Below are positions 31,943 through 43,219 of a DNA stretch of 64,000 bases, one piece after another. The DNA is taken from contig JANUWI010000017.1 of NCBI GenBank assembly GCA_025504975.1, forward strand, positions 1 to 64,000, in the 5' to 3' direction. Position numbers and translations under genes: made by a program. Origin of the DNA: Plenodomus lindquistii. Lineage: Eukaryota > Ascomycota > Dothideomycetes > Pleosporales > Leptosphaeriaceae. How positions within the stretch are numbered: position 1 is the first letter of the stretch; each line of letters starts with the position of its first letter. A model generated the notes under the pieces. The model did not search any database and was not told the origin of the DNA. It saw nothing but the letters and a program-made list of their open reading frames with translations.

Positions 31943-33790
31943 CTAGACTAGTTCATCTGACTGTGCTTCCATCTCACCCTTGTCTGTCTTGAAGCTCTGT
32001 TCGTCACCAGCGTAGTGTTGTGAGTTAACCTCGGTGCCTCCAATGCCCCCGAATCCTGTCACCACACCGGAGATCAAAGGCTGCTTCTCTGGAAATAAGA
32101 AGTTCAAACAGTAATACAATGCGATGGACAGGCAGAAGCCATACAGCCAATTTATCGTGAAGAGATTCTTCAGTCCCGTGGCAAGAGGAATCCTGGGATT
32201 GACCTTGTTAGCGAGAGCAGGAAGAAGTGGAATAATTGTGACGAATGTCGCAGCAACCGCGCGCCAATTAGTCCCATATTTTCCATATCTGTAGATGCCT
32301 CGTGGATCATACAGGGCAGGAACGTCGTACTTTCTTCCTTTTACGAGCCAGTAATCAGTCAACAAAATGCCTGCGATGGGGGCCATGAAGATGGCATATG
32401 CGCTCATGAAGTTGAGAAAGGCTTTGCCGGACGCGACAATGATCCATGGACAAAGTGCCCAGCTACCCATAACAGATACAAGAATCGTTCCGCGACGCAC
32501 GTTAAACCATTTTGGCGCTATAGTCGTGACATCGTTTGCGAATGAGACTGCGTTGGCGCTGACGTTGACGCTCACTTGGCTTAATAGCCAAATTGCGGAG
32601 CAGAAGAATGCCGCCGCGCGCCCACTAGGGGTGCCTTGCCATGTGTTGATGATTTGAATCGGTGTCCAGTAAGGTGCGCCCCAGATTTGCTGTGCAGCAG
32701 ACGCCGATATGATCCCCATGAGGGAAGTCAAAGTCTTGAGTAACGGTATTGCTGGTATCTGCCAGTAATGGGCATGTGGATCTTTGCTAAACCGCGAAAA
32801 GTCCGAAATATTGACTGCTAGAGTACTGAATCCGCCCGTGATGCTCGTCATGCTTGAAAGCCACAGCCAAGCGCGTTCAGATCCGTGTACCTTGGGTGGC
32901 TCTTGGAAGAATGCCCCATTTCCACCGGCTTTCATGGCAACCCATATAGTCTAGAGTCGTTAATAAAGACACTGGCAAAGAGTGTTTTCCCTAGTCTCTC
33001 ACGTACCATTCCAATCGCCGCCGGCGGCATGAGGATTGTCTTCACCCAGAAAAGGTACTGGAGCTTATGTGTCGGAATGAGAAGTATCGGGAATTGTATG
33101 AGCCAGTACAAGAAATACGCAATCATGCCGGCGGTCGTGAGACCTGCCGACGCAGGAAGATGATTTGGTAGCGTGGCAAAGCTTGGCCAAATAGCAGTGA
33201 CCATCTTGACCGTGTTAGAGAAGCCCGTCATAATGTTTGTGTCAAGGTCATACAGCAAAGACACAGGTACCCCCATACCCAGTGTTTACACCAAACCAAA
33301 ACATCGCCAAGATGCCTCTACTAACAATGGCAAAGTAGCTGAACCAGTAGCCGTGACTTGCTCGCGCTGCAATGGGAAATGGGATATGTAGGTTTGCGCC
33401 AATTGCACCGTTGAATATCGTCGGTACGGCATTGCAAATGCTCGCAGCCAACGTGATCAACACAGCGTCCGTAGCAGAAAGACCTAGATGAGTGAGCAAC
33501 ACTAGTTAAGTTGCAAGGTTGGGAAGCCTACCCAAAGTAATCATCGCCGAGCCAGAACTCCACGTGGAGATGGTGATCAGATCCGATACCCAGTAAGTCA
33601 CAAAGGCACCTCTTCCCCATGTTCGCCTTTCTGGAGGTACGGGATCCATATCCGAGTTTGTCCAGACATCGGGAGGTGCAACGCTACTCGACTGCTTCGG
33701 AAGCCTCCAGCTTGATGGTTGTGTAAGCCGTAATTGCGCCTTCTCCATCGTTGTCTCACTCCGTTTTCGAAGTCCCAGAAAATCCATCAT
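31943..33790 (-). CDS. NCS1-family nucleobase/allantoin-type permease
   Basis: Four exons (33790-33532, 33483-33254, 33204-33007, 32950-31943) join in frame to 564 residues. The introns are 48, 49 and 56 nt. The NCS1 signature is clear: DMDPVPPERRTWG before the first helix, YWVSDLITISTW in TM1, then FWFGVNTGYGG, IWPSFATLPNHLPASAG, and about twelve hydrophobic segments in all. This family (Fur4, Dal4, Fui1, Thi7 of yeast) imports uracil, allantoin, uridine or thiamine with protons at the plasma membrane. The sequence does not fix the substrate; the loop after TM4 is closest in flavour to Fur4/Dal4. A second ATG follows directly (33787). Acidic C-terminal tail (DKGEMEAQSDE) as in endocytosed permeases. 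Confidence 0.9.
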
Positions 33791-34227
33791 GTTGGTAAGA
33801 GTGGTTACTATGCTATCCGAGACGTTAAAAACGGTTATCCATGGCCATTTTTGAGCAGCCTGGAAGCCAAGCTGCCAAGATTGGTGCTCCCCTGCTATCT
33901 GTTGTGCAAAGTGGGCTCGCCGTTATCGGTATCAGCGATGGCTTGGGACGCTGAGGCAACTGTGGTAAGGATAATGTTCTGATTGGCTCTACACATCCAC
34001 AGCCGCTATCAGGGCAGCCATGAGTGGGATAGACAACACTTACCCATGCAGTGAAATGTTGCAAAGGAATCAAAGAAGAGCATCCGTTGGCCGCTCCGAA
34101 AACTCGCTAGTCGTCCTCGCCCCACCTACCTAGCCCAGCATGGCAAAAATACCACCTCGAAACAGGCTTGCTTGCTTTATAACCGCGTGAAGAATTGTGG
34201 TGCAGGCACGTCCAGTCGACCCCAAAA
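33791..34227. other. Intergenic, permease promoter region
   Basis: About 440 bases upstream of the permease start with no gene seen. Confidence 0.5.
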
Positions 34228-34606
34228 CTAGATCTGCACCACATCCTTAGCCTCCATGCCCAATCCGTCAGCCTGCCTTTTCATCAGATCGTGCACATAG
34301 GCATGTCCGACCCAAAGATACACTTCCCCATATCATGAGGCGCTCTTCTGATAACATGAGGCATGGAAACGCCAGTGTCTAGGATGCTTTACTGTTTTCG
34401 CCCCATGCGTATGAAAGTTTAATGAAAAGAAGTATTGGGTCGTCGAGGTCTGCAATGCTTAGTCTCAACTCTCGCCCTTCAACCTCATCTAACGGCCCAA
34501 GCAGTTGTATCTGGCCGTGTGCAAGGGCGTCGTACCGAAAAGTTTCTGAAGGGGCCTCTTCAATCATGAATCGCGGCGAGTCCGCGCCAAATAAGGACGG
34601 CGACAT
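34228..34606 (-). pseudogene. HET-domain gene relic with the middle deleted
   Basis: At 34606-34379 an ATG-initiated frame reads like the start of a HET protein: FRYDALAHGQIQLL, then a LxxADLDDP segment and KLSYAWGEN, the family's hallmark start of the HET domain. It stops within 10 codons. Some 60 bases further on, another frame ending at 34228-34230 reads YLWVGHAYVHDLMK and a short tail, which matches the C-terminal segment of such proteins (VGDAYVHGLMDGE type). The several hundred residues normally between are missing. So this is a deleted relic of a heterokaryon-incompatibility-type gene, near an intact HET gene at 36798-38726. Confidence 0.65.
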
Positions 34607-35199
34607 GTTGTTAGGGCGCTGAAATCGTAAGATTTCAGCTGAGATGCATCCAGGCTGGACTTGATCATGCCCTCATGAGATGGGCTATCACAACATGCTG
34701 TGTACGAGTCGTGTAGGTCTCACTACACAGGTCTTTCCCGGATGGGAAACGAGAGCCCGATCGAGCTGAGCATTTCCGTGAATTCTGTTGGAGGCCGGGG
34801 GGCATTGCCAACGATGTTGTGGCACTGGGGGTACACGGCGCGTGGGCTGAGAGATCCTCACCTTCATCATGAATGTCTCTCAAGGTCCATATTCGGGCCT
34901 TACAAAGGTGTGCGGTAAAATCAAGTACCTGCAGGTCCCAGAGGCGAGGGCGGGTGTGCGGCCAATGAAGCGTCAGCAGTTCGTACTACCACTGCCTCAC
35001 CCCACCGCAGCGCCCAGTCTTTTGACAACTTCTCGCCTACTATTGGCAACTGTCTCACTTGATACTGCCAAACCGCAAGCAACATTTAATCGTTCGTACT
35101 ACCTGTGCAGTTGATGTTCTGCACTCACCAATTACAGGGTGCCTTCAGATCATGCAGCCCTGCGCGCAAGCTGCCATACCTGGGTATTGATAGCACACC
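34607..35199. other. Intergenic, nothing recognised
   Basis: About 0.6 kb without a credible frame. Confidence 0.5.
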
Positions 35200-35781
35200 A
35201 TGGCCACTTTCCACCCTTTCACACGCCTACCTGCGGAGCTCCGTCTCATGGTCTGGGAACTCACCATCGAGCCTCGCCAGATCAAGATCCGGAAGGTCGA
35301 TGAATCTGCCCCAAACGCCCCTCCAGGATCCCGCCTCTCAGCCCCGCGCTTGGTCTGCACCGCACCCATTCCAGCAATCGCCCAAGTTCACCGCGAGTCC
35401 AGGTACCTAGGCCTCTACCGGAAGTCGCTTCTCGAACTTGGATTTCGCGATGGCGCAGAGCCGTGGTATATCTGGGCTGATCTGCGGATCGACACGCTGA
35501 ACATGGATGTGGGTGAGACGCCGTTGGCGATGTTCAAGCCGTTTGCCGCGAGCATCACCCACTTCCAGATCGTGCGCAAGGTTTCTTCGGGGGCTTACTA
35601 TTGGGGTAGCCGAGGCGAGGATGGTGTTTGGCGTAGGAGCACGCACATCAATGAGTTGTTGGACTTTCCTGACCTGAAAGAGATCTTTATTCTCAATACC
35701 GATGACGCGAGGGGCTGGCATTCAGATTGCGGGCGTATACCCGTGCAGTCGATATTCAAAGTGATCGATGAGGAGGACTAG
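35200..35781 (+). CDS. 2EXR-domain protein
   Basis: Single exon, 193 residues, ATG at 35200 in good context (ACCATGG). It opens with FHPFTRLPAELRLMVWELTIEPR, the typical 2EXR motif (an F-box-like LPxELRxxIW segment) found in very large, poorly characterised fungal families, often in expanded subtelomeric sets. The later VHRESRYLGLYRKS fits the family's second conserved block. No signal peptide or membrane segment. At 193 residues it is shorter than many relatives (250-400), but it ends cleanly in an acidic tail. Molecular function unknown. Confidence 0.8.
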   Translation: MATFHPFTRLPAELRLMVWELTIEPRQIKIRKVDESAPNAPPGSRLSAPRLVCTAPIPAIAQVHRESRYLGLYRKSLLELGFRDGAEPWYIWADLRIDTLNMDVGETPLAMFKPFAASITHFQIVRKVSSGAYYWGSRGEDGVWRRSTHINELLDFPDLKEIFILNTDDARGWHSDCGRIPVQSIFKVIDEED

Positions 35782-36797
35782 TACTTTTTTCTACTCATGT
35801 ACACGGCGGCGATGGCGGGATTCTACGATCATCCTTGTGTGGTATGGCACAATGTTGACAAAATGTAGGATAAATTTCACGATGTTGGGCTACAATCTCC
35901 ACTCAACGGAAGTCAAGGGTAACAGACATTGAAAATTGTCTCCGACTTCCGATCGAAATCAATCTGAATTTCCGCTCACTTAGATTCTCCATCCACCAGT
36001 CTCCTTAATTTAAAACCATTTGCAGAATACACAAAACTTGCAGACCGATCGCTAAACACGCATTTGATTCCAAACTCGCTCGCACATCCAAAGACGATGC
36101 GTAAATTATCCCTACTCGCTCTAATATTTTCTGCTAAACTAAGGTCCTGGAGGCAGCAAAACTGCTCGTCGAACGAGTCATTGTGCTACACCAAAAGACA
36201 AAGTCGCCTTAGAGGGCGGATTGCGGTCAGACACAACAGAGGTCAATCTTTCACTCCCGAGAAGCGTCAAAAGTCCTGGCGTATTGCCGTAGCATTTCTT
36301 CAATATGATAGCCGCAGCCTATCCCGATTCAAGTGGTACAAACTCGTCATGTCATGGCTGCGGGGACAACGATACATCGTAACCATCTGAGCGATGCACT
36401 TATATGCCATGAAGATTGTTCCAATAGGGCGGGGATTTGCAGGTGAATGGCATTAGGCAAGGCGTTCGGTTAAAAGTTTAGCACGCTGTTTCCTGCAGGT
36501 CTGGGATCGTGTGATCCTGGGCTGGTAAACGTGATGTTGCATGAACATGGACGGGTCGGGGAGTCCTGTTCATCTGTTCGGGTTACTCATAAGTCCAGTA
36601 AATCATTGAGATTGAACACGTGTGCATGCAAAGCAAGATGCCTCGGATACTCCGAGATAGCGACGCGATATCATTGTTCCAGATTCGTCCCTTATCCCAG
36701 AACACACTGTATGTGCTCTCTTCTCTTAGTATGAAAGTTCCTTCCTCTACTTTGTACGGTCTCAGTACATCAACTGCCATGACACGTTGTAGGAAGT
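35782..36797. other. Intergenic, nothing recognised
   Basis: About 1 kb between two convergent genes (2EXR and HET); short frames only. Confidence 0.5.
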
Positions 36798-38726
36798 TCA
36801 CATTACCATCCCGATATTATGTTCTACTTCATCGGCATCGCAATCAAGCGATAGCACAAACCGACTAGTATTTGCATAGCCACTGACAGAAGCAACGGGA
36901 CGTATGCTTATCCTGAATCTAGGCATAGGCATGTCATCATAATATACAGATTTGTGGTCTGTCCTAGAGGAGGCGTCCCAAATCTCTTGGTTGGTCCAAT
37001 GCATGCCGTATGAAGTGTGATCAAAGTGCAGCAGATCCCCTTGATCCAACATGTCTACCGCAGCAGTGTTAGAAACAACTCTGTAGTCTACGCTGTGTAC
37101 TGGCGCAAGATATACAACAACTTGTAACTGTTTTTGCGGGTTGGTCCGAATTTTGAAAAAGAAGACGTGGACGGGCTTTTCGTGCTGCGTGATAAAACAA
37201 AAGTCGGGGTCTCCCATGGCGATACTCTTTGCTAATTCCCCGCGTGTCATATTTACGTTGAGGATATGATGGGTAGAGGATCGAGCGGCCAGTAATTCTG
37301 GGTACCGTTGCAAAATCGGGTTTCTGGTCTTGGAGTGGTCTTTGAAGAGTGTGTCAAGGAAGCGTAACCCAGAACGGTTCATGGCCTGCTTCCTAGCAGC
37401 TGTGTTCGAATAGGCATGTAGTTCGAGGTACTCCTGCAATGTACCCATAGTGGCCCTGGCTTCTTCAAGATACTGTGATAGGCCGGGATCTTGTTTGACA
37501 ATAATGAATGTTGTCTCGTCGTTCCGTTGATCATTGTGCTGGGGTCGGCTAAGCTCACGGTTTGACATGTAAATTGTGCTGTATTGAATGCTCTTGTCCA
37601 AATCATGAGTCGGGAACATTGCTAGAGGGAGGTCTGCCCTACGGTGAGCCTCGGATGATGTGTATGGGCGTATGAGTGGAATGCAGATTGTTAGAGGTCC
37701 CCTTTCGCCGCTCGTCATTCGTGCAACTTCGACAAAGTCATACTGTGGATGGAATTTGCCTTTGTGTACGGGCAGAGTGACGCGAACGCCTCGACCTGTC
37801 ACAGACGGCGGGAGGTGATCAAGACTGTTCAGATGTATCGATTCCATTTGCCCCAACCTTCCTATTGGGCGCCTGAGCTGCGTAGCTCGAGGCCAGTGAA
37901 AGGAATAGATCTGGGGTATGTGCCGTGTCGTGAAATCGTGAGGCGTGTCTGCAAGTACATTACGGCTTTCGTCTCTAAAGCGAGACTCTGCGCTCGGACC
38001 CCATGCGAGGATAGTGTAATCTTCATCGAGCCGCAAGATCTCTTCTTGCAGTCTCCTGAACGCCCGATTGCCTTCGCCGTAGAGTAACGGCATAGTCACT
38101 CCAAATAGTCCCATCAGGCAATACGCTATGTCCTCTACTCGACTAGTCTGGCGATGAGCTGCCCACGACATCTTGGTAGCCGCCGCGCAAGTTGCGAAGT
38201 TGGCCTTCTCTCGGAGGAATTCTTTCCCGATGCCAGTGATTCTTGAAATGTGGTTCTGCAGGCTCAACCGTGACCCTATCTCTTTCCAGGCTGCGTTGTA
38301 GAAGACGACAGTGACAGAAGCCAAGAGCTCTTGCAATGTCCAGCCGCGAGTAAACCATCGACATTTGGTAAAGTCTCCAACATTTCGTTCGACTGTGTTC
38401 TGCGGAAAGTCCGCGAGGTAAGCGTAGCAAGCATGGGCTTCCTCATACCAGCGGTACATTGAGTTGATCGCTTCTGACAGTTCGGCACTTGAGGTCTTGT
38501 CGATGCAACAAGTGTCAATCCAGCAATACTCGTACTGATCGGCGGCGGCTATTTTGCAGCATTCGACAATCTTTGAGTAGCCTTTCTTTTGGTTTGCGCG
38601 GCCTAACTCCATGTCGCTCAATGTGACCTCTTCTTCGTCCCAAGTATGCGACAGGATGACATATTGCGGCACATTGCTGGCTAGGAATTGCTCTACTATT
38701 AGGGTCTTCGTGTTTAGTAGGCGCAT
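36798..38726 (-). CDS. HET-domain protein (HET-E/D type N-terminal domain)
   Basis: Single exon, 642 residues, ATG at 38726. It starts MRLLNTKTLIVEQF, and the HET domain covers about residues 20-240: YVILSHTWDEEEVTLSDM, then YEYCWIDTCCIDKTSSAELSEAINSMYRWYEEAHACYAYLAD, then CRWFTRGWTLQELLAS and the follow-on SRVEDIAYCLMGLFGVTMPLLYGEGNRAF. These are the canonical blocks of the heterokaryon/vegetative incompatibility family. The ~400 C-terminal residues have no NACHT, WD40 or ankyrin repeats that I can see, so it is a HET-only member. HET domains trigger cell death when non-self partners meet; whether this allele is active is not visible. The frame is intact. Confidence 0.9.
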   Translation of the reverse strand: MRLLNTKTLIVEQFLASNVPQYVILSHTWDEEEVTLSDMELGRANQKKGYSKIVECCKIAAADQYEYCWIDTCCIDKTSSAELSEAINSMYRWYEEAHACYAYLADFPQNTVERNVGDFTKCRWFTRGWTLQELLASVTVVFYNAAWKEIGSRLSLQNHISRITGIGKEFLREKANFATCAAATKMSWAAHRQTSRVEDIAYCLMGLFGVTMPLLYGEGNRAFRRLQEEILRLDEDYTILAWGPSAESRFRDESRNVLADTPHDFTTRHIPQIYSFHWPRATQLRRPIGRLGQMESIHLNSLDHLPPSVTGRGVRVTLPVHKGKFHPQYDFVEVARMTSGERGPLTICIPLIRPYTSSEAHRRADLPLAMFPTHDLDKSIQYSTIYMSNRELSRPQHNDQRNDETTFIIVKQDPGLSQYLEEARATMGTLQEYLELHAYSNTAARKQAMNRSGLRFLDTLFKDHSKTRNPILQRYPELLAARSSTHHILNVNMTRGELAKSIAMGDPDFCFITQHEKPVHVFFFKIRTNPQKQLQVVVYLAPVHSVDYRVVSNTAAVDMLDQGDLLHFDHTSYGMHWTNQEIWDASSRTDHKSVYYDDMPMPRFRISIRPVASVSGYANTSRFVLSLDCDADEVEHNIGMVM

Positions 38727-41051
38727 GGCGGGGCCGAAAATTTTTCTGCAAGAGGCTGCAGTGGGCCACGATGCTGAGGGATTGCCCAGAATAGCGACGA
38801 CGCAAAGGTCTTCTCAGAAATTTTAATCGAGACAATGGAAGGACTGATTAGCACCGCATGATTGCATGTATTGTTCCGCGATCGCGAATCGATATGGTGG
38901 GACGAGGAGATTCATTGTCAACTTCGACTGGTGGTGGTGAGGCTGAAGTCAGGTTGCCCTAGTTGCTGCCTGAAGTGGCTTTTCGAGCTGACGCCGCAGC
39001 GTGGGGGCTGTGTAAGCCACACTCACAAATTCGGTAGGCAGTGCAAGCACGGCTAATCGACGATTACCATAAAGATGTTCTTCCGTTCAGTACACGTCTG
39101 TTTCGCTTGTTCAATTCTCTCGTCTATCATCACTGAATACCTGGGGTATCTTCGCCGTGGACATAACCATGACTTGATATGCGCTGCACAGCTGGATACG
39201 ACAACGATACATGGAACACAGAGCATCCAGCTTGTCTAAAGGTCCGGTGCAGTAACAATGGAAACCCTCTCAACGGCCAACATTGATCCCAGATTGTTGG
39301 GTCCGAACAGCCAGAGCCAAGCGCGGTCAAAAGCCAAATTGGAACGCTTGACTTCATAGCGCCGTGCATGAGATTCCTGAATGAGTCCATTTACTTGAAC
39401 GACGTGGAGGATTCAGTCGGTGGCCGTAGTATCTGTATCTCCGGAACTTCCGAGCCGTGTTGCGTGATCAATTTGTCCGATTGATACTTGCCCCACACTG
39501 CCCGTTTGAACTTATACGCTGGGCGTTGATGATAGGAAGGATTGACAGTGTAGCCACGACCCAGCAGATGGCAGAACGCATGGCCAAGGTTTATTGGTCC
39601 AACTTCTCGTCAATCTGTTGAAAGAGGAGAAGACGATTTCGATTATCAAAGCGATGCATCAGAGTCGGAGCAAATGCGATGGTGTTGAACTTGTACGAGA
39701 GTCGATCATAGCCAAGATTTCAGCCGCACTCGCTTCCGGAGTCCAGGCTCTTGGGACGGTTCAGTTCAACCCGAGACTGGCTGTACGATGTTCAACCGTC
39801 TACTTTTCGTCCTATGAGTGTGCCTATGACCTGTTGTGGCGTTTCACTTGAGCGATGCTAAAGTCGGTGGCAGGAAAGCGCTTGATGCAATTGGCAAATA
39901 CAGAACCACACTCAACGCCATTCACAACCAGACAGCCACAAGTCAGACGTGCTCCACTGAACTGTAGCTCACTACACATTCCCAGACCGTCGCTTTCCAA
40001 ACCCCTTTTTGGAAAAATTCAGGTATTCCTCAGTCACTACGTTGTTAAAATACACTACTTCATACGAAAGTTAGGCTGGCTGTAGACGAGAGGCCTTACT
40101 TTCATGCGCTTAGCCCTGCACTAACAACTCCACCAGCACAAGTGCAAGCACACCTCGCGAATCTACCTCGGTAATCGAATCGGAATACCGCATTGGACGC
40201 TTCAAATAGACCGCTTACGCTTTGGGATAAGAGAGCGCGGGGGAACAACGGACCATGAGGGAGATGGTCTGAAAGCGGTGAATACATATCTACACTTGGG
40301 GTTTTTGTCACTCTTGAGTTGACTGTACCTACAGTCTACAGTCTTTGTTGTCTGATAGTGTAATCTCTACATAGGTGGTCTGTTAAATTTGTATCCACTC
40401 AAAAGTCAGTTGTTCACCAAGTTAAGCGCCAGAGGCTCGTTGAGAACCCCCGGTCATTAGCCTCTAGAAACATGTTTCTTCTACCGACTTCAAGACGTCG
40501 AATGCATCGCTTGCCTTGCAACCCCCTTTCCCACTCGGGCCCCAACAAAGTTGCAAGCCAGGAACTGCCAAACCCATTGATGAATCTCGATCTCCTCGGC
40601 TCAGCGCACTTGATAATAACGACAACCTGTCCTGTAGACAGATCAATATCAACAAGACCAGGTATCTTGTCGAACCCCATTCGTTTTAAACACCAAGTTT
40701 GCATCGGTAGCGCTATATGCTCTCCCCCACACGTGATATGACATCCTTATCAAAGATAAGTATCTGCTCCTCTTCAGCAAGAAAAGGCACATCTTCATCG
40801 CCATCCATCATCGTCATCGTCATTGCCTTGTACAGCCCAGCGCCACCAAGTAACTCTACCCGCATTAGGCATCACCGCCTTGCATGGACTCCCCGTCGTA
40901 AACATTACGGTTCTCATCCACAAGCGGACGTTGAAGTGTCCGTCTTGACACGCTGTTAGAAGGCTTCGAGAACTACTAAATAGAGTTTAGATAATAGTGG
41001 GTATTTTAGGCTTAAGGGTGTAGAAACTGTTAGGTAACTATAATTAACTAG
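38727..41051. other. Gene-poor intergenic region, 2.3 kb
   Basis: Only short, overlapping frames (the longest near 39594-39851 and 40414-40704) with no recognised product. The right part (40965-41050) is AT-rich and RIP-like, leading into a foldback repeat. Confidence 0.45.
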
Positions 41052-41100
41052 GTAGCTCTAGGTCGAGTGACTGTAAACACCTCACTCGACCTAGAGCTAC
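41052..41100. repeat. Perfect 19-bp inverted repeat, 11-nt spacer
   Basis: The arm 41052-41070 (starting GTAGCTCTAGG) is the exact reverse complement of 41082-41100. It lies about 60 bp from the stop of the minus-strand SAT4-type gene and next to a short TA-rich stretch. It could be a transposon-end remnant or foldback element. As RNA it would form a strong stem-loop, so it could also serve as a 3'-end signal for the adjacent gene. Confidence 0.75.
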
Positions 41101-41158
41101 ATGACCATTTCAACTCCGCCCTGATATGTATTCTAAGAAGGTTGGAGAAACGGCTTTA

Positions 41159-42458
41159 CTACATCACCTCAACGATGCTCTCCTCGCTATCTCCCCTTGT
41201 CTCCCCTGTCTCCCCTGTCTCCCCTATCTCCCCAGTAACCTCACTCCACTGCCCCACACTATACAAACCCCCTTTACTCTCCTCGCTCTCCTCGCTCTTC
41301 CCCGCATCCCCAGCCCTCAGTCTGCATAATTTCACATCTACGTCAGGCCCTGCACTACCATATTGGCTGTTATACGCTCGCATCGTGGCAATCCGTTGTG
41401 CGACCCACTTCCAAAACCGCGGGAAGACGGGAAGACAGCAGCACAGCATGAAAGCGGCGGATTCGACACATGCACACAGGGCTTGGACGTAGATCCAGTA
41501 TGTGAAGTCATCCTGAAGAGCTTTGTTGTAGGTGTAGTAGAGGCGGATGGCGGAGCCGGCACAGGTGCTGGGAAGTATTAGTATTAGTTTTGAGGTATGA
41601 AATAAGGGATAGGTGGTTGGTCGAACATTGAACTCTGCAAGTATGTGTAGCGATTGAATGATTGTGTTCCCGGAGGACGAGAGAAGGACATATGATAAGG
41701 AAAATATTGTGACTTTACATAAAACCCGTAGCAAACACTGCGGAAACGGCGATTTTTTGCCTGCGCGGCATCTGCAGCCTCGCCACACCAATGATGGGCA
41801 GCGTCAGTATAATGACATCAGTTCCCAAGCTCACAATGGAGCTGGACGTTCCAGGTATGGATTTATCCATGCACCATCCCGCAACTGAGGGTTCCCACAC
41901 ACGTCGTACCGGAATGCATGTGAAGATGCACATGGAGAAGACGGCGATGTATAAGCCGGTTGTCAACGCAATGGTAGCCCAGATGGCGTAATACATGTAT
42001 GTCTTCTTTGACATTCGCGGAGCGAAGATGTGCTTGATTTGCAACAGGGCAGCGAGTTTGGCGGGGTACAAGTGGATGCAATAGACAAGTTGCCCGATGT
42101 AGACACGCTGTAGGACCTTGTAGAATTGGGCAATGGTGACGTTCCACATGTGTTTGCCGTTGCCAAAGGGGGGAGAGGAAAACACACAGCCTACAAAGGC
42201 GAACCAGCCGATGGTAGCGAGGCTCATGAGATAGTCTTCTGCAGCGAGTTTGCGCATGACCTGGTATCGGGTGAAGACTCTAATGGACATGGAAGTCGTT
42301 ATCAAGATGCCGCAGATTACAGTCACACTGAGAGTGATTGGCAACAAGGTGTGAGCATTTGGATCGAGGGCAGTCTGGCCTGGTGGAGGTGCGCGTGCGG
42401 GACAGGATGGGTCGACGTTAGGAGGTGTGCAGAGTCGAAGAATGTCTTGGGGCGTCAT
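41159..42458 (-). CDS. SAT4/rhodopsin-fold fungal integral membrane protein
   Basis: Exons 42458-41719 and 41567-41159 over a 151-nt intron give 382 residues. The frame is open to 42827, but the ATG at 42458 (MTPQDILRL) gives the usual short extracellular N-terminus with Cys residues, followed by seven hydrophobic segments. Family marks: RVFTRYQVMRKLAAEDYLM after TM1, YIGQLVYCIHLYPAKLAALLQIKHIF in TM3, CIPVRRVWEPS after TM4, and ATGF|ITCAGSAIRLYYTY across the splice. This is the large PTH11-related group of fungal seven-helix proteins, without a CFEM domain here. The C-terminus is a short repetitive Gly-Glu-Thr run encoded by tandem CTCCCCTGT-type units. Receptor function is assumed by family only. 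Confidence 0.85.
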
Positions 42459-43219
42459 GTTGGGCCTTGGCGGCTGACCGAAGTTGTGTTGTAGCGTAAG
42501 ACTCGCCAGACGCTGTCTGCTTTTTGGAATTGAGACGAGTGAAGCGTTGACACAGGAAAATTGGGATTTCAATGAACGCCAAAGATGATTGGTAACGGCT
42601 GTGTGAAAGTAATAGGCCACGCTACGCCTGCATGATGGGTACAGCGCTGATGACGGCCAGAGACTTTGGCATTCGAGCAATGCATATTCTGTGGTCCCGT
42701 TTGGTACTTGTAGTTGGACGAGGGCAAATCTCCGCTGTGGGCGACTCTGGGTGGTGCCGCATGCAGCATCATTGATTCTACGCGGTACCAGAGTTTGGGC
42801 TGATCTAGCCCTGCCTAGAGGTTGCAAGATTAGTTACACGTGACAGGCACTCTCCATTGGATTGAAATTGAAATGGGCGCGCGCCAGCAATACAGAGACT
42901 ATCCAACTCGTAGCATAACATTTTCTGTCCAAGTGGCGAGAAGACGCGTGAAGAGATGGCCTCGTGGTGAGGAGCAAAGGCGTGGAGGGGTGCGCGTAGC
43001 CAAGGCGCGTCGAGTCGTGTCAGCCGTGTCTGCGTGTCTGCGTGTCTGGGCGGGCTCAGCCACACTTTGTCATCATCCCCCGCCGCATAGATAGTTAACA
43101 GCACTCATCTGCCGGCGCGTTGGCCTTGAAGCGCATAACACCCAACTCGTCACCCTTTCTCTCTTTATTCTTCTCCCTACACTTTGACTCGCCAACCCAC
43201 CTCTGGCACATTCTCCAGC
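42459..43219. other. Divergent promoter region of SAT4-type and YSC84-type genes
   Basis: About 0.76 kb between divergent start codons. CT-rich stretches just upstream of 43220 (43141-43200) are typical of fungal core promoters. The open frame continuing from the SAT4-type gene to 42827 is thought non-coding. Confidence 0.45.

Noticed and set aside
42459..42827. Long N-terminal extension of the SAT4-type protein
   Set aside because: It is Arg/Ser-rich, unlike the family, and the ATG at 42458 gives the expected short extracellular N-terminus.
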